NCBI GenBank assembly: GCA_964016885.1 | Contig: OZ024740.1 | Location: forward strand, 298,542,525-298,606,524 | DNA length: 64,000 nucleotides | Origin: Eledone cirrhosa | Lineage: Eukaryota > Mollusca > Cephalopoda > Octopoda > Eledonidae | Reading direction: 5' to 3' | In this document: positions 23,148 through 34,180 of the stretch, one piece after another | Position numbering within the stretch: the first letter of the stretch is position 1 | Layout: each line of letters begins with the position of its first letter | Notes under the pieces: model-generated | What the model was told of the DNA's origin: nothing | Database searches by the model: none | Seen by the model: the letters and a program-made list of their open reading frames with translations, nothing else | Program-made: the position numbers and the translations under genes

Positions 23148-24797
23148 TCATCATCATCGTTTAACATCCATCTTCCACGCTTGGACGGAGGTTTTCCCAC
23201 TTGAGGCAAGATTGGTTGTCCTGCTCGTATAGGACTGTCTGGTGGGTTTTCTACGGCTGCATGCCCTTCCTAAGACCAATCACATTTACAGTGTGGACTG
23301 GGAGGTTTTTACTGTGTTACCTACACGGCCACATTACACCGTGGACTGTGTGTTTTTTTGTGGTGACACCTACACAACCTCATTTGTTTCGGACTCGATG
23401 TTGTGGTACCAACATAACTTCACATTTAAGGGGGTGGTGTGGATGGGGTGGGGGTAGTGGGACGGGGGTGTATTTTGTTAGAGGTGCCTACTGACTGTAG
23501 TTTCGCTTTGTACTTAGGCAAGGTGGGTCTTCTGTATGACTGTGTAGTGCCAAAGATCTCGGTCCAGTGACATTGTCTTGGAGAGGTGTAAGTGTGTGAG
23601 GTCAGAATTTATCAAGTCGTCTCAGGTTTTTCTGGGTCTGCCTACTCCGTAGCTACCGTCTATTTTTATCGCCCTGCACTTTTTTATACAGCTGTCGTCT
23701 TTCATGCGTATCATGTGACCGTACCAACGTAGTCTTCTCTCGAGTAAACAACATCTGATCCCTCTTATTCCTAATTTTTCCCTTAGTTCGTTTATGCTTT
23801 GCCATTCACGTATATTACTATTACACATCCAGCGGAGCATGCAAGCTTCATTTCTCTCCAGTCTGCGTATATCCTCTGCACACAATGCCCAGGTCTCACT
23901 GCCATGTAACATTGCTGTTCGTATGCAGGCATCATGCAGCCTGCCTTTCATTTTTAGAGAGAACCCTTTAGCGGCCAATAGTGGTATAAGCTCTCTGAAC
24001 TTTTTCCATCCCGTTCTGACTCTAGCTACTGTACTTTCAGAGCACCCTCCACCACTGCTGATTTTGTCACCCAGGTAACGGAAGGTGTCCACTATTTCTA
24101 TAGAACCATCTGTGCAATGGAAAGAGCTAGTATTCTGTAGGCACTTGCTGCTACTTATTGCACCAGAGCACCGGCCACATGTAAAATCTATATTCTTAGT
24201 TAGCTTACCTGTGATCCCACTACATCTTTTATGCACCCATACTTTGCATTTGGGACATAAAATGGAGTTTCTACCTACTCCTTTCCTACACACTGAGCAT
24301 GGCCATTTCCCAGATGGGACCGGTGCCCTATTTTCCTTCCTACAAACTAGAACTTTAGTTTTAGACAAGTTAACTTTAAGGCCTTTTGATTCTAGGCCAT
24401 GCTTCCATGTTTGGAATTTCTTCTCTAGTTCAGCCATTGATTCAACTATGAGCGTTAGATCATCTGCATATAGGAGTTCCCATGGGCAGCCGGTCTTGAA
24501 CTCCTCTGTTATAGCCTGAAGGGTAATAATAAATAGTAGGGGGCTAAGAACGGAGCCCTGATTAACACCACTTTTACGCTAAACTCTTCACTATATTCGT
24601 TGTTAATTCTAACCTTGCTGACTGTTTCTTTATACATGGCTTGTATAGCTCTCACAAGCCATTCATCAACACTTAGTTTTCTAAGCGCCCACCAGATAAT
24701 GGAGCGGGGGACTCTGTCAAAGGCTTTCTCCAAGTCAACAAAAGCTAAGTATAGGGGTTTACTTTTAGCTAGGTACTTCTCCTGTAGTTGTCGTACA
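23146..24797 (-). pseudogene. RTE LINE copy R3, 5'-truncated, minus strand
   Basis: The 3' end on the plus strand starts (ATC)n then GTTTAACATCCATCTTCCAC; the 3' UTR extends to about 23510. ORF 24437-23622 encodes the RT end, a finger (CSVCRKGVGRNSILC, CPKCKVWVHKRCSG, CGRCSG) and the C-terminal region (MLHGSETWALCAEDIRRLER). Upstream at 24510-24797, RQLQEKYLAKSKPLYLAFVD, then KAFDRVPRSIIWWALRKL. The two parts are out of frame because of an indel in the HQGSVLS box near 24565. The YADD box (LLYADDLTLI) is intact. The element stops abruptly at a (TA)n run at 24798. High similarity to R4, so relatively young. Confidence 0.92.
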
Positions 24798-24819
24798 ATA
24801 TATATATATATATATATTG

Positions 24820-25186
24820 ATTGATTGATAGAATGGAGGCACATGGCTTACTGGTTAGAGCATTGGCCTTGCAATCGAAAGGTTGTGAGTTCAATTCTCA
24901 GACCGCGTGATGTGTTGTTTCCTTGAGCAAGACACTTTATTTCACATTGCTCCAGTTCACTCAGCTGTAGAAATGAGATGATAGGGACTGGGGTCCCTAT
25001 CATTCCCCTGTAAAGTGGACGTGTAGGTGCCACGGCAAAAAAAGCACCCAGCACTCACTGTAAATGAGGTTGGTGTTAGGAAGGGCATCTAGCTGTAGAA
25101 ATCAAGCCAGAATCAGTTCCCATCCCACCCTTGCAAGCAGGGAAAAAGCGGACATAAAATGAAATGATGATGATGATGATGATGAT
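24820..25186 (+). repeat. tRNA-derived SINE with an RTE-derived 3' tail
   Basis: Head with A box GGCTTACTGGTTAGAGCATT (from 24844) and a B-box region GGTTGTGAGTTCAATTCTC. Middle with GAGCAAGACACTTTATTTCA. The tail at about 25010-25110 (GTGGACGTGTAGGTGCCACG, GTAAATGAGGTTGGTGTTAG) is nearly identical to the 3' UTR of RTE R2 at 10716-10810. Ends with (GATGAT)n. This is the structure expected of a SINE mobilised by the RTE machinery. Confidence 0.85.
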
Positions 25187-25202
25187 ATATATGTGTATAT
25201 AT

Positions 25203-25240
25203 ATATATAGGGCAAGCGGACATTAAAATGACAATGATGA

Positions 25241-25285
<45 letters not shown>
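25203..25285. repeat. Second copy of the 23051 block with TA microsatellite
   Basis: ATAGGGCAAGCGGACATTAA, then AATGACAATGATGATG and (TG/TA)n. It flanks the R3-plus-SINE unit on the other side. Confidence 0.8.
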
Positions 25286-25287
<2 letters not shown>

Positions 25288-25567
25288 ATTAATTGATAGA
25301 TAGACAGATTGGTAGTGGTAGTTAAATATTGATTTTGTATTTTTACACAAATCTACAAATCTATAGGGAAGGAGGAACATAGTTGTTTGAATTGACCCCA
25401 ACACATGCCTGGTGGTTACTTTATGTTTACTGGATTGTGGAAAGAAATTTGCTTGGAAATGTTAACGGTGAGAAGTTTCTGAATGTGAAGAATATGTAAG
25501 AGTGAGAAAGAAAGGGATTACCCCAAGTAGCTCTAACATAGGAACCAGCTGTATGATTGAAAGCATT

Positions 25568-25825
25568 TTAACTCTTTTGATACCAAACCACCTGAAATCA
25601 TTCAGGATTTATTATACAAAGCAGCTAATTTTAAAATATTTATCCTTATATTGAACTGTTCCATTATAATTTTATTTAAGAAGTTTTAAAGTAATGTTCT
25701 AAATATCAGCTTACTAATGAAAATATTATTTTATCAAATTCTTCCAAATATATATTTGATTATTTTCAAAATTGATTGAAATACATAATCAGCATATTTC
25801 ATTAGAAATATAGTAACGAAAGAAA
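25568..25825 (+). mobile_element. TTAA MITE, family B (copy B2)
   Basis: Starts TTAACTCTTTTGATACCAAA with CCACCTGAAA following; ends TTTCATTAGAAATATAGTAA then a mutated AAAGGGTTAA. About 258 bp, AT-rich, non-coding. Confidence 0.78.
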
Positions 25826-26156
25826 AGCAGCTGAATCAACAGAGATAGTGACTGAGATACTGAAATGTTCTGTTAAAGCAAGGCATATACAAATCACTTT
25901 TATAGTCAATCAGGACATACTCAATGATTGGCAAAGCAGTCTCATCAACTATCAGAAAGGTGAAGTAGAAGCAACTAGAGAGGCATCAAACAGTTGGGTG
26001 TCCTAGGGTCTGAGCCCATCCCCCCTTCCGTCTCCCCATTCATCTGGGACACTAGAGCCCCTGCCTTTCCTTTCCGTTTTCGTTTTTATATTTTCTTATT
26101 TTACATTCAGTTCTTTCTTCTCAATCTATTTTTTCTTTTTCTATTAAATTGTTTTT
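25826..26156. other. Decayed RTE scrap and unrecognised DNA
   Basis: 25830-26000 retains a weak RTE similarity (GAGATACTGAAATGTTCTGT, ATTGGCAAAGCAGTCTCATC, GAGGCATCAAACAGTTGG), matching the EMLKAS...DWRSIII...GIKL region of R4. The rest is CT/T-rich. Confidence 0.5.
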
Positions 26157-26175
26157 ACTATTATAAACATCAATT

Positions 26176-26363
26176 AGGGCGGTGGATTGGCAGTATCGGT
26201 AGAGGGTCAGACGCCATACTTTGATGCATAGAGTTACGGGCCTTTCCATTCTGAGTTCAAATCCCGCCGAGGTCAACTTTGCCTTTCATCCTTACGGGGT
26301 CGATAAAATAATGTACCAGTAATGTACTGGGTAATTGCTGGCTTTGTGCCAAAAGTAGAAACA
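26176..26363 (+). repeat. tRNA-derived SINE with a perfect 19-bp target-site duplication
   Basis: GGATTGGCAGTATCGGTAGA, GAGTTCAAATCCCGCC, CGGGGTCGATAAAATAATGT, CCAAAAGTAGAAACAACT. Flanked by ACTATTATAAACATCAATT at 26157-26175 and again at 26364-26382, identical over 19 bp, which fixes the element's borders. The tRNA-like head is complete. Confidence 0.95.
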
Positions 26364-26414
26364 ACTATTATAAACATCAATTTACTACTGTAAATAAACT
26401 TATATATATTTACT

Positions 26415-26695
26415 TCAGTTATGATGTGGCAGAAATAGTTATAGCACAACAGATTAGGAAAAGGATAAGCTTAGATGAGATGCTGTTCAGGGTTGTATGA
26501 AGTGTGATGTTGCACTGAATGTAACATATATGACGAAATCCCAGAGGATGGAAGCTGCAATAAAAGAAGACTGAAGACTGAAGAAGACCTTGGTAAAAGT
26601 GATGAGAGCTGATCTCAAAATGCTGAGCCTCACAGAGGAGATGACAAAGGAACACAACAAGTGGACGAAGAGTAGTTGGAAAAGTCTTCTCCAAA
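26415..26695 (+). pseudogene. RTE LINE fragment, plus strand
   Basis: Matches scattered parts of the RTE: GAAATAGTTATAGCACAACA (RT region before QFGFV) and then the C-terminal end GTGATGAGAGCTGATCTCAA (the K-DL-...-LS-T-D region). Internally deleted and frameshifted. Confidence 0.65.
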
Positions 26696-27040
26696 TCATC
26701 ATCATTATGTTCGTTTTTCCTCACAGCATCTGCTTTTCAGGACAGCATCTCTCCACTTGCCACATTTCTTCATCATCTCTTCTGTGAGTCTCAGCGATTT
26801 GAGGTCAGCTCTCACAACCTCTGCCCAGGTCTTTCTCAATCTATCTCTTCTGTGGCTTCTACCCACTGGCATTTGTTGGCACTTCTACACCCATCGATCA
26901 TCATTCATGCACATCACAACACAGTCTTCTCTCCTACACACTACCTCGGATTTCTCTTAAACCCAGTTTCTCCCTCAGTTCACCCAAGCCCTGCCTTTGT
27001 CTCATATTTACATTGCACGTCCAATGAAGCATGAATGTAA
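26696..27040 (-). pseudogene. RTE LINE fragment, minus strand, facing the previous one
   Basis: Begins with an (ATC)n run. The plus strand reads CATCTCTTCTGTGAGTCTCA, the inverse of the end of the fragment at 26590-26650, then the complement of the C-terminal region up to the LRWMCN-like block near 27010. The two fragments form a tail-to-tail inverted pair. Confidence 0.65.
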
Positions 27041-27484
27041 AATGATGATTAAGGATAATGTTTGGTAAACTGTTTTAAACTGTTGGATTTTTTGGCTCTG
27101 GGAAAATTTAAGGGCATATTTCTCACCTTAATTAGTTCAGATAACAGTTAACTTTGATGTATTCTGATTTAACACAGGGTATGATATAAAACCTGATAAA
27201 ACTCTTTTGGAGTCATTGTTTTTCTTGTTACATTTGCTGTTGTCACAATTACAGGAAATATTAACATAAAACAAGAGGAGCCTAACAATAGAGAAAGGTT
27301 GTTGCTACTATCAATACTCCTCATGTTTAATTGTCTGCCACTCTATACCACCATTGGCATCAGCGTCCAAATTAGTCATTTAGAATGAAGCAGAAATAAA
27401 TAAGATGAAATAAAATAAAACATAAAATATAGAGAGAAACTAAAAGATAAAGAAAATGTTAAATAAGCATTAGAAATATATAAT
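27041..27484. other. AT-rich intronic DNA, nothing recognised
   Basis: No feature noticed apart from the 5' target duplication of the next SINE at 27471-27484. Confidence 0.4.
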
Positions 27485-27661
27485 TGTTTCTACATTTGGC
27501 ACAAGGCCAGCAATTACCCAGTGCATTACTGGTACTTTATTTTATCGACCCCGTAAGGATGAAAGGCAAAGTTAACCTTGATGGGATTTGAACTCAGACC
27601 GTAAAGGGACATAACTATGCTGGAAAGCATGGCATCCACCCTCTACCGATACTGCCAATCC
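27485..27661 (-). repeat. tRNA-derived SINE, minus, with a 14-bp target-site duplication
   Basis: Contains TTATCGACCCCGTAAGGATG and GGGATTTGAACTCAGACC, ending CCGATACTGCCAATCC (minus-strand head). Flanked by TAGAAATATATAAT at 27471-27484 and 27662-27675. Confidence 0.93.
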
Positions 27662-27675
27662 TAGAAATATATAAT

Positions 27676-28994
27676 GAAATGAAATCTTGAAAATCTCGTT
27701 GAATTAGTTCAGATAAGAGAACATGAAGCCATGGTAATGTCAGTGAGTTGTGTATTGGCCAACAAAACTACAATGTCCAGACTGAATCCAAGAAATGAAC
27801 CCCATTCAAACTAAAATAGGTGGCAGAGTAGACTTAAAAGTCATTTATTAAACAAGTTGACTTGACTGGCAAGTAACTAATGAAAACAACTAAAAGGATT
27901 TAATAACAACATAAATAACCAGAATAACAAACAACAACACTGAGTTTTTGGCTCAAGTTAGGTGATGATAATTATAAATTGCTGTTATAAATGAAGAATT
28001 ATTGGCAGAAAGAGATTCTCCTCACAGAGGAGAAATGGTGATATAGGTGTGTGTGTGTGTGTGTGTGTGTTTGTTTGTTTGTTTGTTAAGGAAAGAGAGA
28101 AAGAAACAGCAACTAAACAAGGGCTGAAGATTTGGGTGGAAATGTTGTTCAAAGGATTGACAGTAAGAACATATATATAAATATATATTAAAAAACAATA
28201 ATAGACCAGACAATGTGTTATGTTAGAATACGTTTCTATGAAAAGTTAATTTCCCTAAGGAAATTAGATTGAAGTAATAAGTTTAGGGGCAGCTTACTGA
28301 CAAGGTTGGCAACCATCCCTGATTCCATTAAACATTACGCTACAATTATTTTTGCAATCCAATCAACGTTTTGTTCAATATGGAGATTTTCCAAAGAGGT
28401 ATTTCATCATTGTGAAATAAAATGATGTAGGATAAGGGAAGGAGAAGAAATACAGTAGTATAAAGACAAACAACAATTGACCATGTGATTAAAAGATGCT
28501 CTTTTTCCAAAACAAACAATTGGAATATTATTTTGTAGATTCAATGTTAAAAACTTTGATAAAGCAATTTTGAAAAGATGGAAGGATTTAAAGCTTGCTT
28601 GTTAGTTTGACATGTTATGAAATTAATTCTGCTTGTGCTACACTTCATTCCAAAAAGCATACACACTACATGCAAGCTTTTAAAAGTCTGCTTGTTAAGA
28701 GAAGTGCATAAAGAAAACAAGAGGCAGGAATTTCACAGGTGATTACAAATAGTGTTTACAAATAGGAAATTTAGATGTAAAATAATTTAGAAATGTGAAA
28801 ACTTGCCTGGAAGCAGTGCATGTTTATAAGTGGCTATAATTTAGAAGTCAAACAAACAACTTGGAACATAAAAAATTTATAGTAGACTGGATGAATATAA
28901 ATAGAATTACTCCTGGAAGCACAATAGATTAAAACGGAATATATAGCATCACCAAAAATATATAATCAGTGTTTCAATATAGGGAAAGTCCTCC
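27676..28994. other. Intronic DNA with a GT/GTTT microsatellite
   Basis: (GT)n followed by (GTTT)n at 28049-28087. Otherwise AT-rich with no recognised feature. Confidence 0.5.
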
Positions 28995-29330
28995 TTGTTG
29001 TCGTCGCCGTTTAACATCTATTTTCCATGCGAGCATGGGGTAAATGAGCTGTCCTGTTCTGAGACAAACCAGGTCAGATGACCGTATCTTGCTCACACAG
29101 AACTGATTTTGGCTTGGATGCCCTTCCTAATGTCAACCATATTTACTGTGTGGATTGTGTGCTTTTTGTCATGACACCTACACGACCACTTTACAGTGTG
29201 GGCTGGGTGCTTTTTGTCGTAACACCTACACAAACACTTTACAGTGTGAACTGTGTGCTTTTTGTCATGACACCTACATAACCACTTTACAGTGTGCGGT
29301 GGGGACTTTTTGGTGTGTCTAAAAATTTTG
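28995..29330 (-). repeat. RTE 3' tail with a ~50-bp tandem block
   Basis: Starts TCGTCGCCGTTTAACATC and TTTTCCATGCGAGCATG (minus-strand RTE 3' end). Then four tandem units at about 29150-29310, each with GTGCTTTTTGTC and GACACCTACACgACCACTTT-type blocks. It includes the GATGCCCTTCCTAATGTCAA tail block. Confidence 0.8.
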
Positions 29331-30489
29331 CATTGGCCTGGAATATATAGAATTGACCCGGCACTTCTAAAGTGGAACATGAATAATACTGTATTATTTA
29401 ATGTTTTTATTTTTAGTTGTATAACAGCTGAATGGTTATATACTTAATTTCATGTACTGCTACTGCTTTTGTATTCTATTTTGAGGAGATACACTTTATT
29501 GACCTCGTCACCTAGACAAATACTTCCACTGCAATATTTTGTTATTGTCAAGAAGTACCTCAGGTGTTTACTCCAAGACATTGAGTCTTTATGGTTCATT
29601 GTCTATAGTTGTGATTTATTAAGAAGTGGTTTCTTAGCTATTTTATTTGTTTTATAAATACACTTTTGTATATCTGCTCTTGTTTCTGCATATCTTCTGA
29701 CTACAATATTTAGCTTTGATATGTATGTATGAACCTGTAACTTCTGATGGTGTTGTAGGGGTGCCGTAGTTACATATGGTGTATCTTGGGCATTTTTCAA
29801 ACCTGGGAGAGCCCACCTCCTCTCTGGGTCTGAACGTAACTGATTTCTGGAGTGTGGGTGGAGGAGAGAGAGACGCAGTACTGAGTTGCTACTATTTTAT
29901 TCAACCTCAAAAGGTTAAAAGGCATAATTTTGATATGATTATTACTTAAATTGATTATAATTCTTATATTTGATTACTGAAACTATAAGTGGAAGTAAAT
30001 GCTGTTTCTAAAGTACACAGCTCCTTTTGTCATTTCAATTTTTCCAACATCAACACAGAAGGTAAATTGTTTGCTATTCTGAATTATTTGCTTCTGGGAA
30101 TATTTTCATCTCTCCATAAACCTGCTCATACACCCGTTTTAAACTCTTTCTTTTTTCTAAACTTCCCTTTTATCCAACATCACCATCTCTGCCAAACCAT
30201 TGCCTAAATTGTTTAACCATTGTCTAAATCAAAGCAACCTATAAAGCATCTTCAAATCTTATAACGCTCTTCAACTATTTCAATTCAGCTAATTGATAAG
30301 AGAGAGTTCTGTTAGTTCTGTTTGTATGAGAGCAAATGTATATTTTATGCAAAATATTGTCATCATTATCATTATCATTTAACATCCATTTTCCCTTGCT
30401 AAAAAGAATTAAATATAAATTCAACTCACATTAAAATGCTGTTCTTATAATTATGAAAATTGTTGCTACATATACTCAAACATCTAAGT
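29331..30489. other. Intronic DNA, nothing recognised
   Basis: No repeat or coding homology noticed, apart from a short CATCATTATCATTATCATTTAAC RTE 3'-end relic near 30360-30390. Confidence 0.4.
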
Positions 30490-30850
30490 ACTTTTGTGTC
30501 TCAAATAGCTCCACCTGCTCTTATTCCAACTCCCCCACTTATCAGATTTTGGTAATCTATCTCTGGAAAAATTTTATTTTAATTTTCTTTATACATTAAA
30601 AAAACATTATACATGGCAAAAAAGTATGTTATAAGAAATCCCATATGTTATAAAATAAATATGATGAGCTGAGGTCTCATGTCAACCAAGCGACTAATTT
30701 TTAAAAAATCAATGGAGACAATCTAGAAAAATTACCGATTTTCCAACCTCCTTACTGTTTATTCCAAGCCCCCGCTTATTCCAACTCCTCCGCTATTCCC
30801 AACCCCCTGCTAATTCCAACCCTTCCTATTATTTGGGACATAAGAGTATG
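30490..30850 (+). repeat. Unclassified interspersed repeat C, copy 2
   Basis: Same repeat as 22240-22585 (AAATCCCATATGTTATAAAA, AAATCAATGGAGACAAT). Near the end CTTATTCCAAC-type words are tandemly repeated about five times (30765-30825), an expansion relative to copy 1. Confidence 0.75.
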
Positions 30851-31599
30851 TGTCCCCAAAAAAACCTTTGACTGATTGGCAAATTTTACTCTTTCACATC
30901 AACACTACGACGACTAGCCACCCAGTATGCTTTTTCGACTATCTGCCTTTTCTGCTTACTTTGAATTCACATTTCACTAACTCTACAGGACAATATATAT
31001 TTCTGTGTTTTGTTTACTTATCAGGCTGGAAATATATCAAACCTGCTTTGCTATCCTCACTGTTTATTTTCAACATCACATCCTCACTCTATCCTCGTTG
31101 CTATATTCAACATCAAATATCTACTGATTTACATTCGACCTTGTGGTGATTCACAACTATTCTTACTTAACCTTTTTCCAGTTAAACTGGACTATATCTA
31201 TACATTTCTATTAGAAGTCTAATTTTCTTCTTTCAAGACACATTATACCTATATACAACAGCATTTAACAACAAAATTATACTCACTAGCATCAATAAAG
31301 AAACCTCCATAATATCATTCACACAACTAGCAGCCAAATTTTTCTCAAGCCACACTCTACTGTTTTAAAAAATAAGAAAGGTCACATTAGATACATGATG
31401 GTCATGACTGGAATGCTTTTGATCATAGAGGCCTGTTAAATTAGTTCTGACCTGTGGTTAAAAACAAACCCACTTTGGGGAAGTGTCTTCTACTAGAGCC
31501 CCTCTCTCTACACATATATATGAAAATGTAAGCATCCAAAATGCAGAAAATGACTGCAATAACAGTCAGTCACTATAAATAATAGTGTCAAAAGTGCTA
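30851..31599. other. Intronic DNA, nothing recognised
   Basis: AT-rich. An open frame at 30850-31149 has no recognisable domain. Confidence 0.4.
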
Positions 31600-31860
31600 T
31601 ATATCATCATCATTGTCACCATTTAAAATCTATTTTCCATGCTAGCTTGTGTTTCGTTTTATGGTCAGACAGGTCAGGAGATTATGTCTTGCTCACATGC
31701 TTGATATTCTATAGGTTGATATCATTCCTAATGCCAATCACTTTACAGGTTGGACAGAGTGCTCTCAGACTAGGCAAGACATGGTGAGAAGGGCACAGGC
31801 TATATGCTGATTGCTGGGAGGGGGTTGAGACATCCCAATGTAGGAGAAAGAAGCGTTGGG
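31600..31860 (-). repeat. Decayed RTE 3' tail and adjoining repeat
   Basis: ATCATCATCATTGTCACCAT, TTTTCCATGCTAGCTTG and ATTCCTAATGCCAATCA mark a minus-strand RTE 3' end. 31795-31860 joins the dispersed repeat seen at 16680 and 36890. Confidence 0.6.
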
Positions 31861-31960
31861 TTATGGGTATGACCCTGAAGCAAGTGGGTTGTGTCTGACA
31901 TTGAGAAATGTGCCTGACTTTCTGTGTTGGGCAAGAAAAAGTGAGTCATGAATGTGAGTG

Positions 31961-32181
31961 TTAACCCTTTATCATTTACATTACTCTATATTTATTATTG
32001 TATTTTTGCAGTAAAGACTTTATCTCACATAATATTGTATCTACAAGATTTTGATGGTATTTTATTTATTTTGAGAACAATACCTTAACATCGGTATGAG
32101 TGGCCAGTTATGGCCAGTTTGAACAGAAAGAGGTAAGGAAATTCTGGCTGTATATAGCTGGATTACATGCTAAAGGGTTAA
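31961..32181 (+). mobile_element. TTAA MITE, family A (copy A1)
   Basis: TTAACCCTTTATCATTTACA at the left and CATGCTAAAGGGTTAA at the right: TTAA on both sides and inverted CCCTTTA ends. 221 bp, non-coding, with an internal ACCTTAACATCGGTATGAG block shared with copies A2 and A3. Confidence 0.9.
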
Positions 32182-32460
32182 AGGAGGCAGGGGCATGATT
32201 TGGACACTGAAGTTTTATCGGTGTAAATCCACCCTAGCTTTCCACTGGTATAGGTTGGCCAAGGAAGGGAAGGAGAAGGGTATGAGTGAGGGGGTTAATG
32301 GGGGAATTATGACAGGGACATTCGTTGGATTGTGGTCCATGCTTGGTTTACGAAATTGAGATTGCATTTCAGGGGCTGATTTAACAGGCGTTATGAGTGC
32401 AGGTTTACAGTTTTTTCTGAATGTGTTCTTTATGGGTTAAGGCAATCAAATGTTTTATTT
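32182..32460. other. Intronic DNA, nothing recognised
   Basis: G-rich (GGAAGGGAAGGAGAAGGG) but without recognised features. Under 300 bp. Confidence 0.35.
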
Positions 32461-32462
32461 AC

Positions 32463-32520
32463 ATACACACACACACACACACACACATGTGCGCGTGCAC
32501 ACACACACACACACACACGT
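32463..32520. repeat. (CA)n microsatellite
   Basis: Two (CA)n runs separated by TGTGCGCGTG. A G/C interruption in a dinucleotide tract. Confidence 0.95.
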
Positions 32521-32577
32521 AAATATATATGCATCTCTTTTTTTTTGGCATTCACCATCACAGATGGTGGTATTTGT

Positions 32578-32870
32578 TTGTCATCATCATCATCATTCTA
32601 CATCCATTTTTCCATGCTTGCATAGACAGGTCCTTTCCAGCATTCCTCCACTCATCGCAGTCTTTCAACAACGTGACTGTGAGATTCAGTGATTTGAGAC
32701 GAGCTCTGATGTTTCAAGTAAATGGAAATCCTGCTTCTCAGTAGTTAAATCAATGTCCATACTTTGTTGGCATCAGGTAGGGCATCGAACTGTAGAAAAG
32801 GTTTTATCCAAAAGGTTTTATCCAAATCATGGAAGCATGGAAAAATGAATGTAAAACTGATGTCGATGAT
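32578..32870 (-). pseudogene. Decayed RTE C-terminal/3' end fragment
   Basis: TCATCATCATCATCATTCTA, then GACTGTGAGATTCAGTGATT, the same block as in 26770-26830. 32780-32860 has GGGCATCGAACTGTAGAAAA and AAAATGAATGTAAAACTGAT, an RTE tail on the other strand. Composite and old. Confidence 0.55.
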
Positions 32871-33071
32871 GTACTATTGCATCACTTCTGTTCCACAAAA
32901 CTACACTTACTTTATTGTCCAATTCAGTTATGTATTCCAGTTATGTATTCCAAACTCTCTTCATTTTCACAAATTCATGTTTCATTAAAAATGCTGATCC
33001 AGTTTACATATCAAGTAACCCACAGTTACTAAAAAGAATAAAAAACTCAACAAAAGTTTCTTGTGAGATTT

Positions 33072-33275
33072 TTAAACCTTTAGCATTTAAACCAGCCATA
33101 TCCAGCCAGAATTCTCTCACCTCTTTCTGTTCAAACAGGCTATAACCAGTCACTCAAATGAAATAATATCAACATCTCATAGATTCAATATTATGTGAGA
33201 TAATTATGTGAAGTAATGCCTTTACCGTGAAAATATAATAGTATATATAGAGTAATGTAAATGCTAAAAGGTTAA
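33072..33275 (-). mobile_element. TTAA MITE, family A (copy A2)
   Basis: TTAAACCTTTAGCATTTAAA at the left and AATGCTAAAAGGTTAA at the right. Inverted relative to A1. The left end (CCTTTAGCATTTAAACCAGCC-like) closely resembles the terminus of piggyBac 1 at 22041-22064. Confidence 0.9.
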
Positions 33276-33519
33276 AGGACTCTTAGATACATTTCTTTCT
33301 TGTGTCACAGATAGACCACCTGGAAAATGTTGTAACCAGAGTCAAACAGCCACTGCCAACTTCCTGTTCCAATAATCAGCAATGCTTAGATATAACAATA
33401 AAGAACAAACATAAAGAGCCCATTTTTACATGCATCAGATATGCCACACAAAAGACAAGCAGCAGTTAGAAACCTAGGCAGTTTACCTCCATGTACTTAC
33501 TTTTACTCGCGGTAGCATT

Positions 33520-33850
33520 CACCCGGGGTGGGATGAGCTGGCTCCATCAAAGGAATTTACACTGTAAGTTCATTCCAATGGAGTTTCTTTGGGTGATTGG
33601 TTTCACAAGCAGTGCCCAGCCACAAGTATATGCATTTTAGGATAGTTCAATCCAAGCATTGCATCGGTTATAACGCTGAGCTCTCGCTTTCACACCCAAC
33701 CAATTTGGTGGAGCCATTACTGTGGCGGGGATTCATGGGAGGAAGTTTGGCTGGCAGAGGTGATAAACACAAGCTATTTGAGCCATTTTATAGGCCAGTA
33801 GGAGTTCACCTCACTGCCCAGCTCAGGCATACCAACCCTCGGCAGTGTCT
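33520..33850. repeat. Unclassified repeat with GTAGGAGTTCACCTCACTGC block
   Basis: The block at 33803-33846 (AGGAGTTCACCTCACTGCCC) recurs at 34226-34269 in direct orientation. Locally higher GC than the surroundings. The open frame at 33597-33944 has no recognised domain. Confidence 0.5.
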
Positions 33851-34044
33851 AACTATACGTCATATTTTATTGGTAAATACTTCCCCATACATCTCTATAC
33901 TTATTTCAAAAACTTTCTCTCTTCTGTTGGTTATGTCTTGTTAATATAGTAAAAGCAGTACTTTTCTTGGTTGCTTTGCAATTTTTACTAGGCTGTGTGA
34001 AAGTCAGAATATTAATTGATAGTAATGAAACTCATTCATGAGCT

Positions 34045-34180
34045 TGGTTGGTCTCGCTTGGGGATCCAGCTGGATCAGTTGGAGATGGTTGCTTCTGATA
34101 CGATCTGCTGGAACGATTGTTTGAGGACTCTGCTCTCACAACCCTCTCAGGAATAAGTGGGTGAAGAAGAAGTAGAAGTA
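34045..34180 (+). pseudogene. 3' end of the second LINE family
   Basis: Matches 16215-16350: GGGGATCCAGCTGGATCAGT, GTTGCTTCTGATACGATCTG, AAGTGGGTGAAGAAGAAG. Only the last ~130 bp, so strongly 5'-truncated. Confidence 0.75.

Noticed and set aside
24844..24900. Possible tRNA gene
   Set aside because: A and B boxes are present but the cloverleaf is not maintained and the sequence continues into a SINE body.
33597..33944. 115-codon ORF in a GC-richer block
   Set aside because: No recognisable domain; part of the block recurs at 34226, so it is a repeat.
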